DNA of 12,983 nt from Balneolia bacterium. GTDB lineage: Bacteria > Bacteroidota > Rhodothermia > Balneolales > Cyclonatronaceae. The translations under genes were made by a program, and so were the position numbers. The notes under the pieces are model-generated. The model was not told the origin of the DNA and made no database searches. It saw nothing but the letters and a program-made list of their open reading frames with translations. The stretch covers positions 1 to 12,983 of the forward strand of contig PXDL01000400.1 of assembly GCA_003566395.1 (NCBI GenBank), given 5' to 3'. Of this stretch, positions 1 through 7,764 are shown in pieces (within the stretch, counting starts at the first letter, position 1; the number at the start of each line of letters is the position of its first letter).

Positions 1-1
1 C

Positions 2-2395
2 GATGCCAACCGATGGGCGCCGGTTTTTATCGGAACAGCTACGGAGCAAGCCGACTATATGGCCGAGTCTTTCAGCCGGGCTTTCACCGAAAACACCTAC
101 CAGTTTAACGGTCTGACCATTCACCGTCTCTACTTCAGAGAAGGTGATCTATATTACCTCGTGCAGCTGGGCGACTGGCTGGTGGCATCGCCTCACAGCA
201 GAGCAATTGAGGCCACTGTCCGCAGCTTTACCGGCAGCGAATCCGCCATGTCATTATCCGGCTCGGTCTCACCTGAACCCGGGGCCTACTTCAACTTTCC
301 GAAAACGGGAAGCCTGGCCAGGCAGCTCGGGGCTGTTCGGTTCAGGCCGAATATAAAAGATGCCTTCAACGGGCTTGAACCGGCACCGCTTTCCATTGAG
401 CGGGAAGGATCGGGAACCGAACAAGTCACGCGTATAAGGGCAGTAAGCGCCATTCAGGAGTCAAAGTCCTCTTTTATTGATGCGATTAGCAAACATCCCG
501 CTTCCCTTCGGATGGATCGCTATATTCCTTCTGATGTAGCCGTGTACGGTATGTTACCGGCCGGCAGTTCTATCAACGTACCTGATAGCTTTGAGCCCGA
601 ATCAGGACTCGACAGCCTTTTTACCGATCGTCCGAACAGGCTCAGCAATATCGCATCAGCAGTTGGTGGTGAAATAGCTTTTGCCGGTTTTCACACCCTT
701 GGATTTTCACCGCTGGAGGAAACCGTATTCATTCGGCATATTTCTGACCGCAACACCCTGCGCAGCGAGCTTGAACGGCTCTCGGACGACGGATACGGCC
801 TTAAAGGTCAGAACACCTATACCTTTAGAAGCAGCCTGCTTGCCCGCACATTGGGCAGCGACCTCTGTCCCTATCAGGATTTCGTGGTGGGCATCACAGG
901 TGATGTGGTGATACTTGCACCCCGAACCGGACTTATTCAACGCGTACGAAACGATATTTCACAACGGCGGGTGTTGTTTTATGATGACGACTACCTGGCG
1001 CTTCGCAGGCAACATCCCGAAGAGCTTAGCGGCTTTTTTTATGCCGATAACCAGAACTTCCGGTCATTTATTGAGCCATTTACAGATCCGGCTGGAAACG
1101 CACTCAGATACGCTAATTACTTCGATATCGCCGCCATTTCTGTTGTTCGTGATAATCAGGAACTTGCCTTCAGCGCGCACCTGCACCAATTGGAGCGCCG
1201 TTCACGTCCGTTCGCAGACCGGTGGTATTACCCGTTTTCCAACGCCAACCTGACAGGTCCGGCAACAATCGGTAATTTGTTCCAGGAATCCAGAAACGAT
1301 ATCGTATTTGCCACAACCAACAACCGGGTCATAGCCCTTGCATCCGACGGAACCGAACTTTTTACCGTTTCGACGGGTCAGGACCGGCCGATTGGTTCGC
1401 CTATTCTTTTCGACTGGTATGCCAATAATCAGACGGCCATTCTCATTGCAGCAGGGAACAAGGTTTACGGATGGAATAACCGCGGGCAATTGCTTCCAAA
1501 TTTCCCTTTTGAGCTTTCCGAAGACATCACCTCTCCTCTTTTGATTGCCGATGTAAGCCGAAGCGGGCAGCCCGAAGCCGTAGTTGCCACAGCCGACCGT
1601 CAGCTTCATGTATTAACCGGCCGCGGAAACAACCTGAACGGATGGCCGCAAACCACCAACAGCGTGATTCGCCACCAGCCGGTTTTTGAAGCGATGGACG
1701 GGCGGCACAGCATTTGGGCTTTTTCAGAAAATGCCATTTTCGGATGGAACTCGAACGGTAATGTACGCGATGGCTTTCCTGTTTTCGCAGACGCCCCGCT
1801 TACGGGTAAACCCGTTCTCGACAGCGGCCATCTGTTTGCAGGAGGAGCCGACGGCAAGCTTTATGCTGTTACGCCTAACGGTATTTTCGACTCCGATATT
1901 AGAAGCTCACTCGAAGGAAACGGCGGCACAAATTCCTTCACGGTTGAAGCAGTTGAAGCCTCATCCAGTCCGTTACGGGCTACTTCGGTGCATACCCTTC
2001 GGGTTCCCGTAATCTCCGATAACGACAATGCGAACACCGAACAAGGTTCCCAAACGGAAATCCAAACCCTGATTGCAGCCTTCAGCGACAACGGCTCTGT
2101 ATTTCTTTATGATAAAAGGGGGAGACTGCGCTTTACACAATCCGCAGGCCGGCCGCTCAGAACGAATACTCCGCTTATCATTACCGACTTGAACCGCGAT
2201 AACAAACCCGAGCTACTGGTTGTAACCGAAGTCGGACGCATGTATGCCTGGACGGTAGAAAACGGCACTTCATTCCAGGAATTACCTTCAACGGCCGTGC
2301 ACTATCCGTTGGCGGGCAGGCTTGGAGCCGACGGATTAATGAATATTATTGCGGGAACCCGAGACGGAATCCGAAGCTGGGCTCTTGGTCAGTAA
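2..2395 (+). CDS. Large protein with C-terminal beta-propeller (5' end outside window)
   Basis: The frame is open to the left window edge: 19 further residues (DANRWAPVFIGTATEQ...) precede the first ATG at 59, so that ATG is probably internal and the true start, with any signal peptide, lies upstream. Numbering from the Met at 59, residues 1-390 form an alpha/beta region I cannot assign firmly; it is reminiscent of DUF3352-type proteins (for example LVQLGDWLVASPHSRAIEA). From about residue 396 to the end there are repeating blades typical of PQQ/FG-GAP-like beta-propellers: IGNLFQESRNDIVFATTNN near 404, LIADVSRSGQPEAVVATADR near 495, and ITDLNRDNKPELLVVTEVG near 708, which resembles a DxNxDxxxE/D calcium loop. 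Recurrent 'GWN/GWP' and 'DGxLYAVTPNG' turns fit the same fold. It is probably exported, in the periplasm or at the surface, but the evidence for that is outside the window. It stands alone on the plus strand and converges on the SDR gene 15 bp away. The specific function is unknown. Confidence 0.8.
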   Translation, partial: DANRWAPVFIGTATEQADYMAESFSRAFTENTYQFNGLTIHRLYFREGDLYYLVQLGDWLVASPHSRAIEATVRSFTGSESAMSLSGSVSPEPGAYFNFPKTGSLARQLGAVRFRPNIKDAFNGLEPAPLSIEREGSGTEQVTRIRAVSAIQESKSSFIDAISKHPASLRMDRYIPSDVAVYGMLPAGSSINVPDSFEPESGLDSLFTDRPNRLSNIASAVGGEIAFAGFHTLGFSPLEETVFIRHISDRNTLRSELERLSDDGYGLKGQNTYTFRSSLLARTLGSDLCPYQDFVVGITGDVVILAPRTGLIQRVRNDISQRRVLFYDDDYLALRRQHPEELSGFFYADNQNFRSFIEPFTDPAGNALRYANYFDIAAISVVRDNQELAFSAHLHQLERRSRPFADRWYYPFSNANLTGPATIGNLFQESRNDIVFATTNNRVIALASDGTELFTVSTGQDRPIGSPILFDWYANNQTAILIAAGNKVYGWNNRGQLLPNFPFELSEDITSPLLIADVSRSGQPEAVVATADRQLHVLTGRGNNLNGWPQTTNSVIRHQPVFEAMDGRHSIWAFSENAIFGWNSNGNVRDGFPVFADAPLTGKPVLDSGHLFAGGADGKLYAVTPNGIFDSDIRSSLEGNGGTNSFTVEAVEASSSPLRATSVHTLRVPVISDNDNANTEQGSQTEIQTLIAAFSDNGSVFLYDKRGRLRFTQSAGRPLRTNTPLIITDLNRDNKPELLVVTEVGRMYAWTVENGTSFQELPSTAVHYPLAGRLGADGLMNIIAGTRDGIRSWALGQ

Positions 2396-2410
2396 GCTAA
2401 ATTTCTTTTA

Positions 2411-3307
2411 TTATAAGATGGCTTTCAGGGCGTCGTAAGGCTTTTCGTAGGTGAACGAAAACCCTTCATTTTGGAGCTTTTCGGGTATCACCCGTTGGCT
2501 TGCGATAAGTGCGGAGGTGGCTTCGCCAACCAGTAAACGAAGTGCGAATTCAGGAACCGGGAAAAACGAAGGGCGGTTCATCACCTTGCCCAGATTTTTT
2601 GCAAACTCCTTCATAGAAACCGGATTCGGAGCGCTAACGTTAAAAATGCCTTCAAAATCCGGTTTTGTGGCAGCGAACCAAAACGCTTCGCAGACATCCT
2701 GCATATGCACCCAGGGAAAGTATTGCTTCCCGTTACCCAGCGGACCTCCGACAAATAATGAAAACGGTGTGATCATTTTTTCCAGCGCGCCCCCGGTTTT
2801 ATCAAGTACGATTCCCAGACGCGGAATCACCAGGCGCACGCCCGTCGATTCTATTTCCAGCGCCTCTTCTTCCCACTGCATACAAACGCGGGCAAGAAAA
2901 TCGTCTCCCGCCGGCTGTTTCTCATCCAGCTTTTCCGCTCCGCGAGACCCGTAATACCCTACTGCCGATGCAGAGAGCAGTACTTCAGGCTTGCGCGAAG
3001 CTTTTGCGATAGCTTCAACAACCGCCCTGGTCGTTTTTATCCTGCTTCTCAGAATTCTCGATTTCAACTTATCGGTCCAGCGCTGATCAAACAGATTTTC
3101 ACCTGCAAGATTAAACACCATATCGGATCCGTCAATTTCGGCCTCGAGAGACTGATACGGTCTGAATTTGAGGAGCTTAGTTTCCTTGCGTTCGTATTTT
3201 TCCGGATGTCGCGAAAATGTTACAACGCGGTGCCCCTTCTCGTTCAGAAAACGCGTGACAGCTGTGCCTACGAATCCGGTTCCCCCGGTTATGCAGATTT
3301 TCTTCAT
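2411..3307 (-). CDS. TIGR01777 family NAD(P)-dependent epimerase/SDR39U1-like protein
   Basis: This is an atypical extended short-chain dehydrogenase/reductase of the YfcH/SDR39U1 family, length 298 aa, normal for the family. The N-terminal Rossmann glycine motif is TGGTGFVG (residues 7-14), followed by FNLAGEN (65-71). The family signature SASAVGYYG (112-120) supplies the active-site Tyr region, and later come RLGIVLDKTGGALEKM, SLFVGGPLGNGKQYFPWVHM and FNVSAPNPVSMKEFA. The last 50 residues match the DUF1731 C-terminal domain (LVGEATSALIASQRVIPEKL). The substrate of this family is not established; a cytosolic nucleotide-sugar epimerase-like activity is only inferred from homology. It begins 11 bp after the cdsA stop and is probably the last gene of that transcript. 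The ATG start lacks a clear Shine-Dalgarno sequence. Confidence 0.93.
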   Translation of the reverse strand: MKKICITGGTGFVGTAVTRFLNEKGHRVVTFSRHPEKYERKETKLLKFRPYQSLEAEIDGSDMVFNLAGENLFDQRWTDKLKSRILRSRIKTTRAVVEAIAKASRKPEVLLSASAVGYYGSRGAEKLDEKQPAGDDFLARVCMQWEEEALEIESTGVRLVIPRLGIVLDKTGGALEKMITPFSLFVGGPLGNGKQYFPWVHMQDVCEAFWFAATKPDFEGIFNVSAPNPVSMKEFAKNLGKVMNRPSFFPVPEFALRLLVGEATSALIASQRVIPEKLQNEGFSFTYEKPYDALKAIL

Positions 3308-3318
3308 AACAGAATTGA

Positions 3319-4197
3319 TTAAATCGTGCCCGTAATTCTCAAAATTTCAATGTACAGATAGACTGCGGGCGCAGCTAAAAGTAACGCATCGAAGCGATCA
3401 AAAAATCCCCCGTGTCCGGGCAGTATATTCGATGAATCCTTGGTGTCGTACATACGTTTGAGCTTGCTTGCCGCAAGATCGCCGACAGGTCCGAAAACTG
3501 ACACGAGCATCACGGTCGGCAGCATAAGTACTAAACCAATTTCAAAATTCGGAGCCAGCAGCAAAACCAGCAATAACCCGATTGCTGCTCCCAGTACACC
3601 TCCAAAAAATCCTTCCCAGGTTTTTTTAGGGCTTATTTGCGGTGCAAGTAAATTTTTACCGAAATTTTTGCCGATCAAAAAGGCGAAAACGTCATTGCCC
3701 CAAACCATCAGAATCACCATAGAAGCAAGTATAAATCCACTGAACTGCGCTTCAAAAAAATCATTCCGGAGCAAAATGAGGGTCAAAATACCTACGGGAG
3801 CATACAGCCCGCAAAAAATGGTATGCACCAGGGAACTGTATGACCGATCTGATCCCCGAATAATTTCGGTGAGAATGAGTAATAGAAAAAGTGCCAACCC
3901 TATCAGATAGTTATAGGGGATGTACGGCAGCAGCATCACCCAAACTCCGATCATATACATAAACGGACGGTTGGGCATGGTTTGGCCCTGTCTGAACATG
4001 CACGCCATCTCCCACTGTATAATAAGTGCGACGACCGTCATCATAATTTTAAACGGCCACCCCCCCAGCCAGACTACAGCAATGAAAAGTGGAGCAGCCA
4101 CGAGCGCGAGCAGTACGCGCTTTTTTAATTCAGACACGTATATTTTTAAATTTATGAAAGGAACCTGTGAGCCGGAAATATAGATTCCGGCCGACAT
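3319..4197 (-). CDS. cdsA: Phosphatidate cytidylyltransferase (CDP-diacylglycerol synthase)
   Basis: The enzyme converts phosphatidate and CTP to CDP-diacylglycerol, the branch point of phospholipid synthesis, at the inner membrane. The protein is very hydrophobic, with about eight predicted membrane segments. It carries VWGNDVFAFLIGKNFG (165-180), ISPKKTWEGFFGG (188-200), and the complete family signature SKLKR...KD...GHGGFFDRFD spanning residues 244-270, including the conserved Asp267-Arg268 and Asp270. Start choice: the ATG at 4197 has AAGGG five bases upstream (4203-4207), giving 292 aa. A GTG at 4137 would give VSELKKRVLLAL..., 272 aa, which looks more like the N-terminus of typical homologues but has no Shine-Dalgarno sequence. 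The 20-residue extension is therefore uncertain. It lies 77 bp downstream of the DUF2007 gene and 11 bp upstream of the SDR gene. Confidence 0.95.
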   Translation of the reverse strand: MSAGIYISGSQVPFINLKIYVSELKKRVLLALVAAPLFIAVVWLGGWPFKIMMTVVALIIQWEMACMFRQGQTMPNRPFMYMIGVWVMLLPYIPYNYLIGLALFLLLILTEIIRGSDRSYSSLVHTIFCGLYAPVGILTLILLRNDFFEAQFSGFILASMVILMVWGNDVFAFLIGKNFGKNLLAPQISPKKTWEGFFGGVLGAAIGLLLVLLLAPNFEIGLVLMLPTVMLVSVFGPVGDLAASKLKRMYDTKDSSNILPGHGGFFDRFDALLLAAPAVYLYIEILRITGTI

Positions 4198-4202
4198 CGT
4201 TT

Positions 4203-4207
4203 CCCTT
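4203..4207 (-). promoter_or_regulatory. Shine-Dalgarno site of cdsA
   Basis: AAGGG on the minus strand, five bases from the ATG at 4197. It favours the long cdsA start over the GTG at 4137, which has no purine-rich box in front of it. Confidence 0.55.
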
Positions 4208-4237
4208 AGGTGTTCTCGTCAACGCGATGCATCCGGA

Positions 4238-4258
4238 TATCAAAGCATCATTTTGATA
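4238..4258. repeat. Perfect inverted repeat upstream of cdsA
   Basis: TATCAAA (4238-4244), a 7-base spacer, then TTTGATA (4252-4258). It is a perfect 7-bp palindrome in the 77-bp gap between the DUF2007 gene and cdsA, about 40 bp upstream of the cdsA start. It could be an operator or an AT-rich hairpin in the transcript. It has no following T-run on the minus strand, so it does not look like an intrinsic terminator. Chance is possible at this size. Confidence 0.35.
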
Positions 4259-4274
4259 ATCAAACCTCCGACCT

Positions 4275-4556
4275 TTACTGATCATCTTCCGGTGTTTCAT
4301 CCAGCAGCTCGCCATCCTCAAACTCTTTTATGGCAGCATTGGCTTTTTCAACCAGCTCATCAGGGACATACACGTACACCAGAGAAAGCTGAGAATGGTT
4401 CACCGAATAAGCCGAGTCTTTTTTTGAAAGAATTTCAGCCCGTATGTTGCGGTCGCTCAGGAAATTTTTCATCATTTCCGCTTCGAAAGACTGGCCGGTT
4501 TCGAAAACGCATGTCCAGTTTTTTATCTCGCTCGCCTTTGGATCGTTACCAAACAT
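4275..4556 (-). CDS. DUF2007 domain protein (putative signal-transducing protein)
   Basis: A small soluble protein of 93 aa. It shows the DUF2007 pattern: an N-terminal strand NWTCVFETG (13-21), an amphipathic helix QSFEAEMMKNFLSDRNIRAEIL (split around residues 22-43), then SVNHSQLSLVYVYVPDELVEKA (51-72), and an acidic tail (EFEDGELLDETPEDDQ). The fold is expected to be GlnB/ACT-like, and the family is annotated as putative signal-transducing, but no ligand is known. The ATG at 4556 is only 3 bases beyond the CPBP stop codon, and its strong Shine-Dalgarno AGGAG (4563-4567) overlaps the 3' end of the CPBP gene. The two genes are therefore translated from one message. Confidence 0.85.
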   Translation of the reverse strand: MFGNDPKASEIKNWTCVFETGQSFEAEMMKNFLSDRNIRAEILSKKDSAYSVNHSQLSLVYVYVPDELVEKANAAIKEFEDGELLDETPEDDQ

Positions 4557-4559
4557 AGG

Positions 4560-5483
4560 CTACTCCTGTTTAGGCTGTGATGTGTTCCACTTATGATATA
4601 AGTAAATTAATAATCCGGTAAGAATCAAACTTGCGGCCACCAATAGCAGCGGTGGAGCCGTTGTGGCTTCTGCGGTTTCGAGCAGTTCCGGATTGGTGTG
4701 TACGGCGGTAACGGTTCCCGAATTATGAATAAAGTGCATGAGGATGGCCGGGAAGACAGATCCGCTTTTGACGGTCATCCACCCAAGAAGCAGACCAATC
4801 ATGGAAAGCGGAAGAAGCTGGGATAATCTGAAATGGAAAAGTCCGAATAAAACAGCCGTTATAATCAATGCCGCGATGATTCCGAAAGAATTTTCGAACA
4901 GACGATGCAGATAGGAGCGGAACATTACTTCTTCGCAAACGGCGGGAACCAACCCAACGTTGAGCACGAGAAACCAGAGTGCGAATCCGCCTGTTAGCAG
5001 GTTTTCGATCATTTCAACCTGAGATCGTTCGAGCAACTCAATGGTTTCAGGCAAAGGTATGAGCTGGTTCAGCCATCCCAAATACCAGACGAGCGGTTGA
5101 GCGACCAGCATAACCAAAACGGCAAATACGAACGTCAGAAGCGCCTGATCGGGCATCCTGAATCTCATGAACGCATTATATTCGGATTTCACGACCGACA
5201 GCCTGGCGATCAGCAGCGTGGCAATTAAAAGGCCTGTAATCTGACCGGCAGAATTGCCGATTATAAAAGAGCCTATATGCTCTCCGATCATATCTTCTGT
5301 GAGGCCGGAGACTCCTTCCTGATACATCACCAGCCCAATGCCTACGATCGCTGCAACGACCTGAAACAAAATAAGCGCAACGACGGTCCAGACGACTGCT
5401 ACAAGTGCATCCGGAAATCCGTTTCTGTGAAACCAAGGCTGCCGTGCAGGGCGCGGCTCCTCCTCATACAAATTATTCGTCAT
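4560..5483 (-). CDS. CPBP family intramembrane glutamic endopeptidase
   Basis: An integral membrane protein of 307 aa with about eight hydrophobic segments, preceded by a charged cytoplasmic N-terminus (EEEPRPARQPW). The three CPBP (PF02517, Rce1/Abi type) motifs are all present: CEEVMFRSYLHR with the Glu pair at 184-185 and Arg189; FGLFH with His217; and HFIHN with His250 and Asn254. It therefore appears catalytically intact. Bacterial members are mostly uncharacterised; some process peptides or confer bacteriocin immunity, and the substrate here cannot be inferred. The start ATG at 5483 has AAGGGAG three bases upstream (5487-5493) and overlaps the end of the DUF4199-like gene by 11 bp, indicating translational coupling. 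The DUF2007 gene follows after 3 bp. Confidence 0.92.
   Translation of the reverse strand: MTNNLYEEEPRPARQPWFHRNGFPDALVAVVWTVVALILFQVVAAIVGIGLVMYQEGVSGLTEDMIGEHIGSFIIGNSAGQITGLLIATLLIARLSVVKSEYNAFMRFRMPDQALLTFVFAVLVMLVAQPLVWYLGWLNQLIPLPETIELLERSQVEMIENLLTGGFALWFLVLNVGLVPAVCEEVMFRSYLHRLFENSFGIIAALIITAVLFGLFHFRLSQLLPLSMIGLLLGWMTVKSGSVFPAILMHFIHNSGTVTAVHTNPELLETAEATTAPPLLLVAASLILTGLLIYLYHKWNTSQPKQE
4563..4567 (-). promoter_or_regulatory. Shine-Dalgarno site of the DUF2007 gene
   Basis: AGGAG on the minus strand, six bases before the ATG at 4556. It lies in the last codons of the upstream CPBP gene (stop at 4560-4562), so initiation is likely coupled to termination of the upstream cistron. Confidence 0.65.
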
Positions 5484-5997
5484 GCTCTCCCTTGAAAATA
5501 GAACTTCCGATCATACCGGTTATCAGGTTTAAGATGCCATAGACGAGGGTATTTAAAATAAAACCGCCGACGGAAAACCCGCTTTCGCCGGCTTCACGAA
5601 GCTCGCTTATGTCGTCGGCCGCATCGGGGTCTCCGTGCTGAAGCACAAATTCCTCAAGAGCCTCAAAAAACAGTTGATTCATATTTAGTGAGAACTGCTC
5701 CAGAATAACGCCGATAAAACTAAACATCACACCAAACACGACTCCGGAGGTGAACCCGATCAGCGCCCCTCGGCCCAACTCCAGGCCGTGGCCCGTAGCT
5801 GAGATATGCATTTTTGTAGAGATGAATCCGGGTACAAGCATGATCCCGAAACAACCGAAACAGCCAACAAGAAGACCGGTAAGACTTCCGGATGTAATTA
5901 TTAGTACTCCGTAAAGTACCGTGGATGCTACCACGGCACAAAGTGCGCCATAGATGGATGCGGTTTCGAAAAACGGGTAAGTTTTTTTGGGCTCCAT
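5473..5997 (-). CDS. DUF4199-like four-helix membrane protein
   Basis: 174 aa with four hydrophobic segments at roughly 12-34, 38-57, 75-98 and 142-165. A hydrophilic, acidic loop sits between the third and fourth (ALEEFVLQHGDPDAADDISE, 113-132). The overall plan, with glycine-rich second and third helices and an amphipathic acidic loop before the last helix, resembles DUF4199 proteins common in Bacteroidota. I assign this by architecture rather than a diagnostic motif. Function unknown. It is placed 9 bp after the DUF2085 gene and overlaps the CPBP gene by 11 bp, so it is made together with them. The ATG has no clear Shine-Dalgarno sequence. Confidence 0.75.
   Translation of the reverse strand: MEPKKTYPFFETASIYGALCAVVASTVLYGVLIITSGSLTGLLVGCFGCFGIMLVPGFISTKMHISATGHGLELGRGALIGFTSGVVFGVMFSFIGVILEQFSLNMNQLFFEALEEFVLQHGDPDAADDISELREAGESGFSVGGFILNTLVYGILNLITGMIGSSIFKGEHDE
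5487..5493 (-). promoter_or_regulatory. Shine-Dalgarno site of the CPBP gene
   Basis: AAGGGAG on the minus strand, three bases before the ATG at 5483. It lies inside the 3' end of the preceding membrane-protein gene and supports the overlapping start. Confidence 0.55.
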
Positions 5998-6006
5998 AGT
6001 TTCAGT

Positions 6007-6459
6007 TTATGATTTTCGCTTTAGTGCGGTTAGTATGATAAAGATCGCGGCTGCTCCGGCAAGGAGTCCGGCGCAAAAACGACTCAAATTTGAATTTATC
6101 CAGAATCCGGCGGCATACCCGGCAACATCAACTGTATTTATTAATATAGCCAGTGCCGCAGGCCATAATGCTGATTTTATTCCTGTATTCCCCGCTTTTG
6201 GGAATAACAACCCGGCAGCGCTCATAATAAACATGCCCGAGTACATTCCAAAGCAGCGACTGCACACCGCCATTTTGGTGCCGTCTATATGAAAACTGCG
6301 GGAAGCAAACTGATGGCATAAATCCCTGAATGCCGATTGAGTAAGTGAATGAAGCTGTCCGAAATCGGAAAACGCGAACCCTGAGGCCAGTAAAACAACT
6401 AAGCCGGTTGTCATTACCAGCAGTCCGGGGATATACCGGTTGTAACTGTGCGTATTCAC
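6007..6459 (-). CDS. DUF2085 family membrane protein
   Basis: 150 aa with four hydrophobic segments. The DUF2085 signature is clear: LCHQFASRSFHIDG (47-60) followed by MAVCSRCFGMYSGMF (63-77), giving conserved Cys48, His49, Cys66 and Cys69 plus the Arg-Ser-Phe triplet. Further on is a conserved Asp (DVAGYAAGFW, 111-120) and SNLSRFCAGLLAG (103-115 region and after). The clustered Cys/His near a membrane face suggest a metal or redox site, but no function is established for the family. Initiation is at a GTG (6457-6459), 11 bp after the nadC stop, without an obvious Shine-Dalgarno sequence. The next gene starts 9 bp after its stop. Confidence 0.88.
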   Translation of the reverse strand: MNTHSYNRYIPGLLVMTTGLVVLLASGFAFSDFGQLHSLTQSAFRDLCHQFASRSFHIDGTKMAVCSRCFGMYSGMFIMSAAGLLFPKAGNTGIKSALWPAALAILINTVDVAGYAAGFWINSNLSRFCAGLLAGAAAIFIILTALKRKS

Positions 6460-6470
6460 TATGTTGTGAT

Positions 6471-7313
6471 TTATTCAAATAACAGGGAAATGTCGAGCGC
6501 ATGAACCGAGTGCGTAATACTGCCTGACGAAATAAAGTCCACACCTGTTTCAGCTATTTGGGAAATATGTTCGATGGTAACATTTCCCGAAGCTTCAAGC
6601 TTACATGCACCGTTCACCCTGCCTACAATGCTTCTCAGCTGCTTTAGCGACATATTATCAAGCAGAATGATGTCTGCGATACCGGCTTCAAGAACTTCTT
6701 CGAGCTGTCCCCCCGATTCGATCTCAATTTCAATAAGCGTGCCGGTTAATCCTTCTGCTGTACGATGATCTCTGCATTTCTCAAGAGCCTGACGAACCCC
6801 GCCGGCCACCGCAATATGATTTTCCTTAATAAGGTACATATCATCGAGGCAATGCCGGTGGTTTTTCCCACCCCCGAGACGAACCGCCCATTTATCGAGA
6901 TATCGCTGCCCCGGCATGGTTTTCCGGGTATCGAGCAGGCGGGAATTCGTATGTGCAATTGCATCGCAATAGCGCTTCGTTTTGGTTGCGATTCCGCTCA
7001 TTCGCTGCATAAAATTGAGCGTGGTGCGCTCAGCTGTCAAAATAGACCCGGCCGAGCCTTTTACTTCGGCGATAATATCGCCCCGCTGTACCGTATCTCC
7101 ATCTTTTAGTAAAGGTGTAAACGAAATATTTTCATCAACCTGCCGGAAGATGTAGTCCGCCAATTCTATGCCTGCAATTACTCCGGATTCTTTTGCAATA
7201 AAGGCGGCTTCGGCTTGCTCGCGACCGCTGAAAACAGCAGACGTAGTTATATCACCCCGGCCGATATCTTCCTTGAGCGCAAGATCTACAAGCAATTCAA
7301 CTTGCGGATTCAT
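6471..7313 (-). CDS. nadC: Nicotinate-nucleotide pyrophosphorylase (quinolinate phosphoribosyltransferase, carboxylating)
   Basis: A cytosolic enzyme of de novo NAD synthesis: quinolinate + PRPP gives nicotinate mononucleotide, CO2 and PPi. Length is 280 aa, the usual size. Motifs in order: LKEDIGRGDITT (13-24), AERTTLNFMQRMSGIAT (94-110), LLDTRKTMPGQR (126-137), RLGGGKNHRHCLDDMYLIKE (145-164) with Lys163, Glu164 and His166, IEIEIES (194-200), DIILLDNM (214-221), EASGNVT (240-246) and FISSGSITHS (260-269). Active-site Arg/Lys/His positions appear intact. The ATG at 7313 lies inside the 3' end of the thioesterase gene (17-bp overlap), so translation is probably coupled. nadA and nadB are not in this window. 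Confidence 0.97.
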   Translation of the reverse strand: MNPQVELLVDLALKEDIGRGDITTSAVFSGREQAEAAFIAKESGVIAGIELADYIFRQVDENISFTPLLKDGDTVQRGDIIAEVKGSAGSILTAERTTLNFMQRMSGIATKTKRYCDAIAHTNSRLLDTRKTMPGQRYLDKWAVRLGGGKNHRHCLDDMYLIKENHIAVAGGVRQALEKCRDHRTAEGLTGTLIEIEIESGGQLEEVLEAGIADIILLDNMSLKQLRSIVGRVNGACKLEASGNVTIEHISQIAETGVDFISSGSITHSVHALDISLLFE

Positions 7314-7752
7314 AAGATTTGATCATGTTTTGGATACCCCTCGTAAATACTTCTGGTGGATCACACGGTTTGCGCGTTTCAAAATCAACAAAAACAAGTA
7401 CCACATGCCCGGTAGCTTTAATTTTGCCGTCTTCAGACAAAATATCATAATAGGTATTCAACCGGGTTCCAGCTTGTTCGTAAAGCTTCACCCTTATGGT
7501 GGTGAGCTCGTCATAAAAAATCGGGCGTTTAAAATCTATGCTAACGTGCGAAACCGGCAGCATCACCCCGCTGTCTTCAAGCGATTTATATGATATGCCG
7601 GCTTCACGGATCATTTCCGTACGTGCCTGCTCAAAATATTCAAGCACCCGCCCGTGATAAACATAGCCCATGCGGTCTGTTTCAGCGTATCGGCTCCGAA
7701 GCTTGATGTCAAAAGCGTAGAGCAGCGGCTTTTCTGCCTTGTCTTTAGTCAT
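7297..7752 (-). CDS. Acyl-CoA thioesterase, 4HBT hotdog fold (YbgC/FadM-like)
   Basis: 151 aa, a single hotdog domain. The active-site block is SRYAETDRMGYVYHGRVLEY, with Asp26 (the catalytic Asp equivalent of YbgC), His33, then FEQARTEMIREAGISY. Later strands are HVSIDFKRPIFYDELT and KATGHVVLVFVDFETRKP. These are all typical of the 4-hydroxybenzoyl-CoA/YbgC family. It likely hydrolyses acyl-CoA thioesters in the cytosol; chain-length preference cannot be read from the sequence. It starts 12 bp after the accA stop, consistent with a lipid-metabolism role, and overlaps nadC by 17 bp. Confidence 0.9.
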   Translation of the reverse strand: MTKDKAEKPLLYAFDIKLRSRYAETDRMGYVYHGRVLEYFEQARTEMIREAGISYKSLEDSGVMLPVSHVSIDFKRPIFYDELTTIRVKLYEQAGTRLNTYYDILSEDGKIKATGHVVLVFVDFETRKPCDPPEVFTRGIQNMIKSYESAS

Positions 7753-7764
7753 AGTGTATAAGGC

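Noticed and set aside
1202..1609. 135-aa minus-strand ORF inside the large propeller gene
   Set aside because: It is antisense to a clearly coding frame with propeller repeats, and its translation shows no domain pattern.
2396..2410. Bidirectional terminator between the propeller gene and the SDR gene
   Set aside because: The 15-bp convergent gap is AT-rich but contains no stem-loop.
2451..2954. 167-aa plus-strand ORF opposite the SDR gene
   Set aside because: It is a shadow of the strongly supported TIGR01777 gene; the Ser/Pro-rich translation has no recognisable motif.
4560..5483. Reading the CPBP ('Abi') gene as part of a phage-defence system
   Set aside because: The family name is historical. 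Neighbours are housekeeping genes (nadC, cdsA, accA) and there are no nuclease, toxin or mobile-element genes nearby.
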